From assembly GCA_029287755.1 (NCBI GenBank), contig JARFQM010000452.1, positions 1 to 30,515 of the forward strand: DNA of 30,515 nt, read 5' to 3'. Shown here piece after piece: positions 1-6,755 of this stretch. The stretch's first letter is position 1. Every line of letters starts with the position of its first letter. The position numbers were made by a program, and so were the translations under genes. The stretch comes from Desulfofustis sp. (GTDB lineage Bacteria; Desulfobacterota; Desulfobulbia; Desulfobulbales; Desulfocapsaceae). The notes under the pieces are model-generated. The model searched no databases, was not told the origin of the DNA, and saw nothing but the letters and a program-made list of their open reading frames with translations.

Positions 1-15
1 GTGTATAAGAGACAG
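1..15 (+). other. Tn5/Nextera mosaic-end adapter remnant
   Basis: The first 15 bases, GTGTATAAGAGACAG, are identical to the last 15 bases of the 19-base Tn5 mosaic end used in transposase-based sequencing libraries. The match sits exactly at the window edge, and plausible coding sequence begins right after it. This is what untrimmed adapter at a contig end looks like. It is very unlikely to be genomic DNA. It means genomic sequence starts at about base 16 and the first gene is truncated. Confidence 0.93.
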
Positions 16-20
16 AGCGA

Positions 21-899
21 ATGTTCACCCAGCCCTGTACTATTCCCGAGCGTCTCCATTACACGCTCGCCCCGGAAGGTCAGCAGCAGGCGACGCTGCT
101 GCTGATGCCCGCCTGGATTGACGGAAAATACAGCGGGGTCAAGATGGTCAACATCTACCCCGGCAACTCTGCCAAGAACCTGCCGACAATCCTGGGAATC
201 TACCTGTTGATGGACGGCGCCACCGGCGAACTGCTCGCTCAGTTGGAAGGAGCCGAACTCACCACCCGCAGGACCGTCTGCGCCTCGGCTCTGGCCTCGA
301 AATACCTGAGCAGAACCGATGCCAGCCATCTCCTTATCGTCGGCACCGGCAGATTGGCGCGCTATCTTGGCTTCGCTCATCACGCGGTTCGCCCCTTGAC
401 AAGGATCTCCATCTGGGGCAGAACCCGGGACAAGGCAGTCGAGGTGGCCGAAATCTACCGCGCCTCCGGCTACGATTGTGCTGTCATCGATGATCTTGAG
501 GCAGCCTGTGGCGACGCCGATATCATCAGCTGCGCGACCATGTCGCCAGAACCGCTGATTTTCGGCAGCTGGCTGAAGCCGGGGACGCATCTTGACCTGA
601 TCGGAGCATTCAAACCCGAGACGAGGGAGGTGGACGACCAGGCAGTTGTCAGGTCCACTCTCTTCGTTGACACCCGGGCCGGAGCCCTGGCAGAAGCCGG
701 AGATCTGCTGATCCCCATGGCCAAGGGCCTTATCGACCGTAATGATATTGCCGCAGAACTGCAAGAGTTGGTTTCGACGAGCCATCCCGGAAGAATCGAT
801 GCCGATGAGCTAACCCTGTTTAAATCGGTGGGTAGCGCAGTCGAGGACCTGGCTGCTGCAGTTAAATGTTACGAAACCGTCGTCAAGGCAGGGAATTGA
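21..899 (+). CDS. Ornithine cyclodeaminase / mu-crystallin family protein, 5'-truncated
   Basis: NAD(P)-dependent family that includes ornithine cyclodeaminase, alanine dehydrogenases and ketimine reductases; the exact substrate cannot be read here. Recognisable blocks are LLLMPAW, GVKMVNIYPGN near the start, DGATGELLAQLEGAELTTRRT at about 65-85, the Rossmann glycine motif LIVGTGRLARYLG at about 105-117, and the C-terminal LFKSVGSAVEDLAAA. The 292 residues visible are shorter than the usual 310-330. The reading frame runs back to the adapter without a stop, and the motif TIPERLHYTL normally lies about 25-30 residues into the protein. The ATG at 21 is therefore probably an internal methionine and the real start lies off the contig. 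It is followed after 30 bases by the GDPD gene on the same strand. Catabolism of an amino acid or imino acid is the likely role. Confidence 0.88.
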   Translation: MFTQPCTIPERLHYTLAPEGQQQATLLLMPAWIDGKYSGVKMVNIYPGNSAKNLPTILGIYLLMDGATGELLAQLEGAELTTRRTVCASALASKYLSRTDASHLLIVGTGRLARYLGFAHHAVRPLTRISIWGRTRDKAVEVAEIYRASGYDCAVIDDLEAACGDADIISCATMSPEPLIFGSWLKPGTHLDLIGAFKPETREVDDQAVVRSTLFVDTRAGALAEAGDLLIPMAKGLIDRNDIAAELQELVSTSHPGRIDADELTLFKSVGSAVEDLAAAVKCYETVVKAGN

Positions 900-929
900 G
901 CGACCATTACTCGGGATAAGGAAAAAGCC

Positions 930-2792
930 ATGATGAATATCGTCTTTGACCTGGCTAAACGCGTCAGGTCCGAAATACGCGCCGCTATGTGGTCAATACT
1001 GCTTGTCCATCTCGTCTTCACGGCACTCGGCATTATCCTTTTCACCCCGTTGCTCGGTGCGCTGGGTCGTCTGCTGCTGGCGCTCTCTTCCGCCGAGGTC
1101 CTGGCCGATACCGACATCATCTATTTCCTGGTCTCCCCTTTTGGCATGGCTGCACTGGTGGTGTTCGGCGCGATGCTGATCACCATCGTGATCTTCGAGC
1201 AGGCGGCAATGATGCTCACCTATATCGCCGCAACCGAAGAAAGTGAAGAAGATCTCCCCGGCATACTTCGCTATACGGCCGCACGGGCGATGATAATTTT
1301 CCAGTTTTCCGTGCTGCTCGTCCTCCGCCTGCTGGTCATCATCCTCCCGTTTCTCGCCGCTGGCGGGGTGATTGGTTGGCTTGCCCTGACCAAGTACGAC
1401 ATCAATTACTATCTGGCCCACAAGCCGCCTGTCTTTTACCTTGCTGCAGTACTGATCGGAGCACTTCTTCTGATTATGGCCTTCGTGGTGATCAGGAAAC
1501 TTCTGTCCTGGTCCCTTACCTTGCCGCTGATTCTTTGGGGCAAGGCCTCCCCGGGAGAATCGTTTGCGCAGAGCACCAGGCTGGTCAGCTCCAATAAAAA
1601 GCTCGTCGCCCTCACCCTCATAAGCTGGGGAGTGAGCATTCTCCTTCTGTCCCTGCTGGTGTTCGGACTGGTACAGATACTCTCCAGCAACATTATTCCG
1701 CTCTTCTACAACAGAATGACCTTACTGCTCATGGTTCTTGGTTTTCTGATTGCCCTCCTGGTGTTGGGAAATTTTTTCATCACTGCGCTGGCCTCGGGCA
1801 GTTTGGCCGGACTGCTGGTCGAACTGTCTCGCCACTTTGGCATGCCCGCGTCGGTCGAGGGCCTGGGTGGAGTAAGAAAACCCTGGCAACTGCGATTGAC
1901 CAAGTCCCGCCTGGCTCTCGTCTGCGGTGGCGGCGCTCTTGTTTCACTACTGATCGGTGTGGGGTTGGTCAACTCCATTCAACCGATTGATGACGTCACC
2001 GTTGTTGCCCATCGCGGTGCAGCAGGAAGAGCGCCGGAAAATACCATGGCTTCGATAAAAGCGGCCATCGAAGACAAGACCGACTGGGTTGAAATTGACG
2101 TCCAGGAAACGGCTGACGGCCGGGTGGTGGTCGTGCATGACAGCGATTTCATGAAGCTGGCCGGGGTTGATCTCAAGGTCTGGAATGGTACCCTGGAAGA
2201 AATCCAGAACATCGATGTGGGGAGCTGGTTTGCCCCGGAGTTTTCCGCTCAGCGGGTACCAACCCTGATCGACGTGCTGAAAGCGTCCAGAGGCAAAGCC
2301 CATGTGGTGATCGAGTTGAAATATTACGGCCACGATGAGCAATTGGAACAGCGGGTGATCGACATTGTCGAGCAGCTGGACATGAGCGGGGAGGTCGCCA
2401 TCATGTCGCTTAAATATGACGCTGTGCAGAAAGTCAGAAAGCTCAGGCCAGACTGGAACATCGGCCTGCTGTCCGCCCAGGTTTTAGGTACTATGAGCAA
2501 TCTCGACGTCGACTTTCTGGCGGTCAATATGGCGATGGCCAGCCCCACCTTCATACGCACCAATCAGGGGGCTGGAAAGCAGGTGTTCGTCTGGACAGTC
2601 AACAGTAAAATGTCGATGTTCAGGATGATGTCTCTGGGCGTTGACGGGATCATCACCGACGAGCCCGCGCTGGCCAGACAAGTGATGGCCGAGCGCTCCG
2701 AGCTCAACGTGGTCGAGCGTCTTCTTATACACACCGCGGTTATTTTGGGTAAACCGCTGCCCCAGAAAAACTACCGGGATCAATCCCCCTGA
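930..2792 (+). CDS. Glycerophosphodiester phosphodiesterase with N-terminal membrane domain
   Basis: Hydrolyses glycerophosphodiesters (deacylated phospholipids) to glycerol-3-phosphate and an alcohol. The C-terminal GDPD domain starts near residue 357 with VVAHRGAAGRAPENT (H361, R362, E370, N371), then VEIDVQETADG (E388, D390) and VVHD (H403), which are the catalytic and metal-binding positions of the family. Residues 1 to about 345 are hydrophobic with roughly eight predicted membrane spans, matching the GPDPase membrane-domain architecture. The active domain follows the last span. The length of 620 is usual for this fused form. The start ATG at 930 has AAGGAAAA a few bases upstream. The next gene, a phospholipase-A2-like protein, begins 4 bases after the stop, so the pair is probably co-transcribed and acts on envelope phospholipid. 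Which side of the membrane the catalytic domain faces is not settled by the sequence. Confidence 0.93.
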   Translation: MMNIVFDLAKRVRSEIRAAMWSILLVHLVFTALGIILFTPLLGALGRLLLALSSAEVLADTDIIYFLVSPFGMAALVVFGAMLITIVIFEQAAMMLTYIAATEESEEDLPGILRYTAARAMIIFQFSVLLVLRLLVIILPFLAAGGVIGWLALTKYDINYYLAHKPPVFYLAAVLIGALLLIMAFVVIRKLLSWSLTLPLILWGKASPGESFAQSTRLVSSNKKLVALTLISWGVSILLLSLLVFGLVQILSSNIIPLFYNRMTLLLMVLGFLIALLVLGNFFITALASGSLAGLLVELSRHFGMPASVEGLGGVRKPWQLRLTKSRLALVCGGGALVSLLIGVGLVNSIQPIDDVTVVAHRGAAGRAPENTMASIKAAIEDKTDWVEIDVQETADGRVVVVHDSDFMKLAGVDLKVWNGTLEEIQNIDVGSWFAPEFSAQRVPTLIDVLKASRGKAHVVIELKYYGHDEQLEQRVIDIVEQLDMSGEVAIMSLKYDAVQKVRKLRPDWNIGLLSAQVLGTMSNLDVDFLAVNMAMASPTFIRTNQGAGKQVFVWTVNSKMSMFRMMSLGVDGIITDEPALARQVMAERSELNVVERLLIHTAVILGKPLPQKNYRDQSP

Positions 2793-2796
2793 ACCC

Positions 2797-3390
2797 ATGG
2801 CTGTAAATCAAAAACTCTTTTTCCGACTCATCTCCTGTGCGCTAGTGCTGCTCACCATCACAACCTGGGCGAGGGGAGAAGCTCCGGCCTCCTCAGAATC
2901 GCTGCTCGACGATCTTGAGCGTTCGCTGGAAATGGGTCGTCACGAACGGCTGCTGACCGAAAAACTTAACCCTGCCCATCAGCTGTCCGCGTTCACCACC
3001 GACGGATGCAGCGGCGGGCTTTCGGTGGGCTGGAACTACCTGGCGCAGAAGATCGACTTTCTGCAAGAAGTTCACGGCGACCTGCCCCCCTGGGAATCCT
3101 GCTGTATAAGCCACGATCGCCTCTATCATAAGGCAGGAGATAAAGACATCTCCGCCGAGATGAGCTTCGAGGCACGGAGACGGGCGGATGAAGTGCTGCG
3201 CGCCTGCGTAATCGACACTGGTCTCAGCCGCGCCCCGGAACTCTCAGGGCAGTATGGCTTGTCGCTGGAAGAGATTGGACAGGTGTACCGCGTCATTGGC
3301 GACTTGATGTACCGGGCCGTCCGCATCGGCGGAGTACCCTGCTCGGGACTGCCCTGGCGTTGGGGGTACGGCTGGCCCGAATGTAACTGA
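2797..3390 (+). CDS. Secreted phospholipase A2-like protein
   Basis: The 197-residue protein has a hydrophobic N-terminal segment (about residues 8-26, ending ARG-EAPA) that looks like a signal peptide, so it is probably exported. The core is DGCSGG at 69-74 followed by WESCCISHDRLYH at 99-111. The second matches the CCxxHDxxY helix of phospholipases A2, with H106 as candidate catalytic base and D107 as candidate calcium ligand; the first resembles a shortened calcium loop. Paired cysteines at 71, 102 and 103 and others near the C-terminus would suit disulfides outside the cytoplasm. It starts 4 bases after the GDPD stop without an obvious Shine-Dalgarno sequence, which suggests coupled translation. 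Removing acyl chains would supply the substrates of the upstream enzyme. The PLA2 reading rests on motifs only; an inactive relative with the same fold is possible. Confidence 0.72.
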   Translation: MAVNQKLFFRLISCALVLLTITTWARGEAPASSESLLDDLERSLEMGRHERLLTEKLNPAHQLSAFTTDGCSGGLSVGWNYLAQKIDFLQEVHGDLPPWESCCISHDRLYHKAGDKDISAEMSFEARRRADEVLRACVIDTGLSRAPELSGQYGLSLEEIGQVYRVIGDLMYRAVRIGGVPCSGLPWRWGYGWPECN

Positions 3391-3402
3391 TTTGAGGAAC
3401 TC

Positions 3403-3666
3403 ATGAGCAGAGAATATTGTTTTAACCTGACGATTCCCCTGGCGGATCTCGACACGGTCGAGGGGCTGCTTGCGCAGGCGAGCCGGAATCAGCCCGCCAT
3501 GCGGGTAAGCCGAAAAACGGACAGGCACGGCTGCGCCCGCTATTATCTCAGTTTTCCCTTTTCCGAGAACCGACCCGATCTCGCCTTTGAGAAATGGTTT
3601 TCAGAATACCAGCAGAGTGATTGGGAGCTGTACGGTCCGAACCCGGGACGCTGGGGGCTGATTTAA
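3403..3666 (+). CDS. Small uncharacterised protein (87 aa)
   Basis: I do not recognise this protein. It starts at an ATG preceded by GAGGAACTC, 12 bases after the phospholipase-like gene, so it is probably the last gene of the same operon. It has no signal peptide or membrane span, so it should be cytoplasmic. Visible features are a hydrophobic/acidic first third (TIPLADLDTVEGLLAQA), a central segment rich in Arg and Lys (RVSRKTDRHGCARYYLSF), and an aromatic C-terminus (WFSEYQQSDWELYGPNPGRWGLI). Codon use resembles its neighbours. No link to phospholipid metabolism can be shown beyond position. Confidence 0.68.
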   Translation: MSREYCFNLTIPLADLDTVEGLLAQASRNQPAMRVSRKTDRHGCARYYLSFPFSENRPDLAFEKWFSEYQQSDWELYGPNPGRWGLI

Positions 3667-3806
3667 CCTCGCCGCCGCTCCCGGAATGCAGTTCTCCCCA
3701 GGCCTTATCTCTCGGCAGAAAATTTGCGGTTCTATTTTCAGATCCGTTGGATTATTGTTTTAATTAAGTCCCGGTTACGCTCACAGAAACCTCGTATGGT
3801 GGAACC

Positions 3807-4124
3807 ATGAAACAGCGCAGCGACTCAGCCATCAAACTCGGCAAACAAGAGGCGGAACGGTTCATCACCGAAGAACAGATCGATTACGACCCGTTCATTG
3901 CCATCAGCGATCTGCACTTGGTCCGCAAGACGGTGCCGATAAGCTTCGCTTCATTCAAAAAGACGATCACCGACCTGGATCCCGATTTGTGGTTGGCCAT
4001 CGAGGAATCGGTTCACCGGCTGGCAGACGATCAGCAAGAAGCTGTCGATCTTGACGCCTATGCAGAGGGATTTTCCGAAGGGGTGGCCGCCGTCTGGGAG
4101 AAGATACGAGACGACGTACTCTAG
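3807..4124 (+). CDS. Small uncharacterised acidic protein (105 aa)
   Basis: An unrecognised soluble protein, rich in Asp and Glu, with no signal peptide or membrane span. It contains predicted helical stretches (SDSAIKLGKQEAERFITEEQIDYDPF at the start; LWLAIEESVHRLADDQQEAVDLDAYAEGFSEGVAAVWEKI at the end). The start ATG at 3807 is preceded by GGTGGAACC, a weak ribosome-binding site. It lies 140 bases after the previous gene, in a gap with an AT-rich stretch around 3745-3770 that could hold a promoter, though no convincing -35/-10 pair was found. It converges on the phosphatidyltransferase gene with 36 bases between stops. Function unknown. Confidence 0.65.
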   Translation: MKQRSDSAIKLGKQEAERFITEEQIDYDPFIAISDLHLVRKTVPISFASFKKTITDLDPDLWLAIEESVHRLADDQQEAVDLDAYAEGFSEGVAAVWEKIRDDVL

Positions 4125-4160
4125 ATACACATTGCCTAAAACAAGTTCAGTTTTCAGGGA

Positions 4161-5471
4161 TTAGACCCGCTCCTTCACAGGGCTGCGCAATTTTCTGCCG
4201 ACAACCATGTAAAGCGACACCGAGCAGAGGATGACATAGCCGAACATCTCGACATTTCTGGTCCTGAAGACGAAGGAGAGGGCAACGACCATGCAAGCAC
4301 ACATGGTGAAAAACAGCGGCCGTGGCACCTGCCGTATGATCACCCGGCCAAAATGAGCAAACTGCAGATGACTCACCATCAATCCCACCGAAACAGCGGC
4401 CCCTCCCCAGAGCAGCGGCGGATAGTCTACCACCAGGACGCTGCCGAGGACGATAAGCGCCCCGGCCGGGCTCGGTAAGCCGTTGAAAATGCCTTCGGGC
4501 AGGTCAGTCCGCTTCTTGTCAACGGTTACGAATCGAATAAGCCTGAAGGCCACTCCCGCAAGATATACGGCAGCGAACAGCCAGGCCAGCGAGCCACCTG
4601 ATTTGATGATCATATAGGCCGGCGCCAGCCCGAAACTGACGAAATCGGCAATATCGTCCATCAAAGGGCCGATTTTCGTGCCGCCGTGCTTCTCCGCCAT
4701 CCTGCCGTCGAATAGATCGAACAGCTGCCCCATGATAATGATACAGATGGCCCAGGCAAAGTAATTTTGATAGGTCAATATCAAGCTGGTAATGCCGCAG
4801 ATAAAATTCAGGGTCGAGAGGATATCGGCATAGAGCCGGTTGGGAACGAACTTGAAGACAATGGATGCCGAGGCCAGGATGATGATGCCCACCAGGACTT
4901 CATCGCTGATATTGTATATTGGCGGGATATCGACAATATCATCGAGCAGGGCACAGAAATTGACCAGCCCGAAGCAGATGATCGCCTTGATCTTGCCGAA
5001 ATTATTGGCAGCCCCTGAGGTCTTCAGCAGATCCAGAATCCGGCGAGCCAGAAACTGACCGAACAGTTCGATAATCACCAGCATCCAGATCAATTTGACG
5101 GAGATGATTCCTTTGTAGGCAAAACCAATTAACGGCGGCAGATAGGTCAGTTTGTCACACAGCGGATCCAGCCACTCTCCAAGCTTCGTACCAAGGTTGC
5201 ACTTTCTGGCAATGACCCCGTCAACGCCGTCGAGTATGGCAGCGAAGGTGAAAATGACGATGCCGATGTTTTCGTGACCGAGGAAGAAATAAAGCAATAA
5301 GCCGACCATAGCCATGGCGGTTCGCCAGTAACAGACGGCGTTGGGATGCAGCAGCCACAAGTTGCGACCAATATAATCCTGCAGCGGCTGTTTATTGATC
5401 GCCCGGGAAAACCAGACGAAGAAGCCGACTCCCAAGAGAACCGAAAAAACGATGACCAAAAATCTTTCCAT
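4161..5471 (-). CDS. Tandem-domain CDP-alcohol phosphatidyltransferase
   Basis: A 436-residue membrane protein with two complete CDP-alcohol phosphatidyltransferase domains in one chain. Domain 1 carries the full signature D81-G-V-D84-G85-V-I-A88-R89 ... G98 ... D102 ... D106. Domain 2 carries D252-L-F-D255-G256-R-M-A259-E260 ... G268 ... D272 ... D276 followed by FVSFGLAPA and later GLPSPAGA, which are hallmarks of the phosphatidylserine synthase (PssA) branch. The arginine usual after the signature alanine is Glu260 in domain 2. Each domain transfers a phosphatidyl group from CDP-diacylglycerol to an alcohol; domain 1 resembles the phosphatidylglycerophosphate or inositol-phosphate synthase type, domain 2 the serine type. 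Single enzymes are usually about 180-260 residues, so this is a fusion. The start ATG lies directly beside a 12-base inverted repeat (5473-5484) and lacks a clear Shine-Dalgarno sequence. Confidence 0.9.
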   Translation of the reverse strand: MERFLVIVFSVLLGVGFFVWFSRAINKQPLQDYIGRNLWLLHPNAVCYWRTAMAMVGLLLYFFLGHENIGIVIFTFAAILDGVDGVIARKCNLGTKLGEWLDPLCDKLTYLPPLIGFAYKGIISVKLIWMLVIIELFGQFLARRILDLLKTSGAANNFGKIKAIICFGLVNFCALLDDIVDIPPIYNISDEVLVGIIILASASIVFKFVPNRLYADILSTLNFICGITSLILTYQNYFAWAICIIIMGQLFDLFDGRMAEKHGGTKIGPLMDDIADFVSFGLAPAYMIIKSGGSLAWLFAAVYLAGVAFRLIRFVTVDKKRTDLPEGIFNGLPSPAGALIVLGSVLVVDYPPLLWGGAAVSVGLMVSHLQFAHFGRVIIRQVPRPLFFTMCACMVVALSFVFRTRNVEMFGYVILCSVSLYMVVGRKLRSPVKERV

Positions 5472-5472
5472 G

Positions 5473-5484
5473 ACTGTTTACAGT
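5473..5484. promoter_or_regulatory. Inverted repeat at the phosphatidyltransferase start
   Basis: ACTGT-TT-ACAGT, two perfect 5-base arms around a 2-base centre, ends 2 bases before the start codon of the minus-strand phosphatidyltransferase gene, where the ribosome-binding site should be. It could be a small operator or a chance repeat. No protein can be assigned to it. Confidence 0.3.
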
Positions 5485-5543
5485 ATCAGCATACCTGCCG
5501 ACACCTGGTAGATGGTTCAACGTTCAGACGAGCGTGGCAGCCG

Positions 5544-5638
5544 GGCCGCGCCTGCAGGGGGTAAATCCCCGGGCACCCAGTGGTTCCGCCCCACAAGGCC
5601 GTGCTCGGGGGCTGTTCGAGCAGCACTTCCCCGTGGCC
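5544..5638. other. GC-rich segment with potential multi-hairpin RNA fold
   Basis: The 178-base gap between DUF2237 and the phosphatidyltransferase gene is unusually GC-rich and contains nested complementary pieces. An outer stem GGCCGCG (5544-5550) with CGTGGCC (5632-5638) encloses three hairpins: GGGG/CCCC (5557-5570), GTGG/CCAC (5580-5594) and GCTCG/CGAGC (5603-5621). Both flanking genes read leftward, so it could be a leader or an intercistronic RNA element on the minus strand. It matches no riboswitch or RNA class that I know. GC-rich sequence folds easily by chance, so support is weak. Confidence 0.3.
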
Positions 5639-5649
5639 GGGTGACAGAT

Positions 5650-6024
5650 TCAAGTGGTGGTACCGATGGAGTGACGCAGCAGATCCAGAAGGGTCGAGTA
5701 CTCCAGGGCAGATTCATGGGTTGCCATCAGGTCCACCGGCGGCGCCATTCCATGTTCAAGGGCCTCCTGCCAGCGTGACGCGCAGAGGCACCAACGATCT
5801 CCGGGCTTCAGGCCGGCGAATCCATAGAGCGGCATTGGCGTACTTAAATCATTGCCAACCCTTTGGGAAAATTCGAGAAATTCTTCCGACACCAGCACGC
5901 ACACCCCATGCACGCCAACATCTTCCGGGGTCACTTTACAACTGCCTTCCCGGGTAAAGCCGGTGAGCGGGTCCAGACTGCAGATCTGCAGCGCAGAGCC
6001 CAGCACATTCTTATGTTCAGTCAT
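5650..6024 (-). CDS. DUF2237 family protein
   Basis: The 124-residue protein matches the DUF2237 family along its length: NVLGSALQICSLDPLTGFTREGSC near the start, EDVGVHGVCVLVSEEFLEFS, GNDLSTPMPLYGFAGLKPGDRWCLCASRWQEAL in the middle, and APPVDLMATHESALE near the end. The conserved cysteines (CS, GSC, VC and the CLC motif) and the family length of about 115-125 are present. The family is widespread in bacteria but its biochemical role has not been established to my knowledge. It has no signal peptide and should be cytoplasmic. It reads in the same direction as the downstream phosphatidyltransferase gene, separated by a GC-rich 178-base gap, and is divergent from the FHA gene. Confidence 0.9.
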   Translation of the reverse strand: MTEHKNVLGSALQICSLDPLTGFTREGSCKVTPEDVGVHGVCVLVSEEFLEFSQRVGNDLSTPMPLYGFAGLKPGDRWCLCASRWQEALEHGMAPPVDLMATHESALEYSTLLDLLRHSIGTTT

Positions 6025-6170
6025 ATTTTTTCAGTTTAATGTCCTGAGATATTTATATTTTCTTGAGCGAATCAGGAACTCGTCCGAGAACTCGCTTCGG
6101 CCATGGTACAATACCCCCTTCTCCTGGTCAATCCGATCAAACACTAAAGAAGTTAGACATCTTTTCTTTA

Positions 6171-6201
6171 TTGACAATCGCAAATATGTTAGGCTGATAC
6201 A
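6171..6201 (+). promoter_or_regulatory. Possible promoter of the FHA gene
   Basis: A perfect -35 hexamer TTGACA (6171-6176) lies in AT-rich DNA 87 bases before the FHA start codon. The matching -10 region is weak: CTGATA at 17-base spacing or GATACA at 19. It would give a leader of roughly 55-60 bases. The -35 match is clear; the assignment as an active promoter is inference. Confidence 0.42.
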
Positions 6202-6263
6202 AGCGTTTTTTAAAGCGGATTTTGACAGCAGATAGGCAGAAAAAGCTTTAACGGGGAGTCACC

Positions 6264-6752
6264 ATGCCGGTTATTACGCTCAAATACAAAGATACGGTGC
6301 TGGAGAGATATCAGATCGGAATCGGGCAAACACTCACCATTGGCAGAAACGAGTCCAATGACATCGTCATAGACAATCTCGCTGTCTCTGCTAATCACGC
6401 GAGGATCGAATCGGTATCCGCCAGTTTTATCATCAAAGATCTGCAGAGCACCAACGGCACCTTTGTCAACGAAAAGCTTGTTTCCGCGCATGGTCTAAGA
6501 AATAACGACGTGATATTGATCGGCAAGCACACCCTGCTGTTTGACCGCTCAGACCTCGATCAACAGACCGCCAGGGAAGATAGCGAAGATCTCGATGAGA
6601 AAACCCGCTATCTCGACACGGCCGAATATCGCGAACTGATAGAAAAGGCCAAGAAAGACCCCCAGCATAGCCCTTCCTATGCTGGTACCGCGGTGAGCCG
6701 CGACTACAGCGGCGGGCTGCTGACCAGGATCTGGAGAAGCTTGTTCGGCTGA
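6264..6752 (+). CDS. FHA domain protein
   Basis: A 162-residue cytoplasmic protein with one forkhead-associated domain at about residues 5-95, which binds phosphothreonine peptides. The phosphopeptide-binding positions are visible: G27-R28 in LTIGRNESNDIVI, S42 and H45 in VSANHARI, and N64-G65 in STNGTFVN. The C-terminal third is charged, contains a Thr-rich site (DEKTRYLDTAEY) and ends in a short hydrophobic tail (GLLTRIWRSLFG). The start ATG follows GGGGAGTCACC, a good ribosome-binding site. It is tail-to-tail with the Ser/Thr kinase gene, with only 3 bases between the stop codons, and a PP2C phosphatase lies just beyond. The most likely role is reader of the kinase's phosphorylation; the acidic Thr-containing tail could itself be a substrate. 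Confidence 0.92.
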   Translation: MPVITLKYKDTVLERYQIGIGQTLTIGRNESNDIVIDNLAVSANHARIESVSASFIIKDLQSTNGTFVNEKLVSAHGLRNNDVILIGKHTLLFDRSDLDQQTAREDSEDLDEKTRYLDTAEYRELIEKAKKDPQHSPSYAGTAVSRDYSGGLLTRIWRSLFG

Positions 6753-6755
6753 AAA

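Noticed and set aside
5544..5638. tRNA-like reading of GCTGTTCGAGCAGC
   Set aside because: The TTCGA loop has only a 4-base stem and no acceptor, D or anticodon arms at the right distance.
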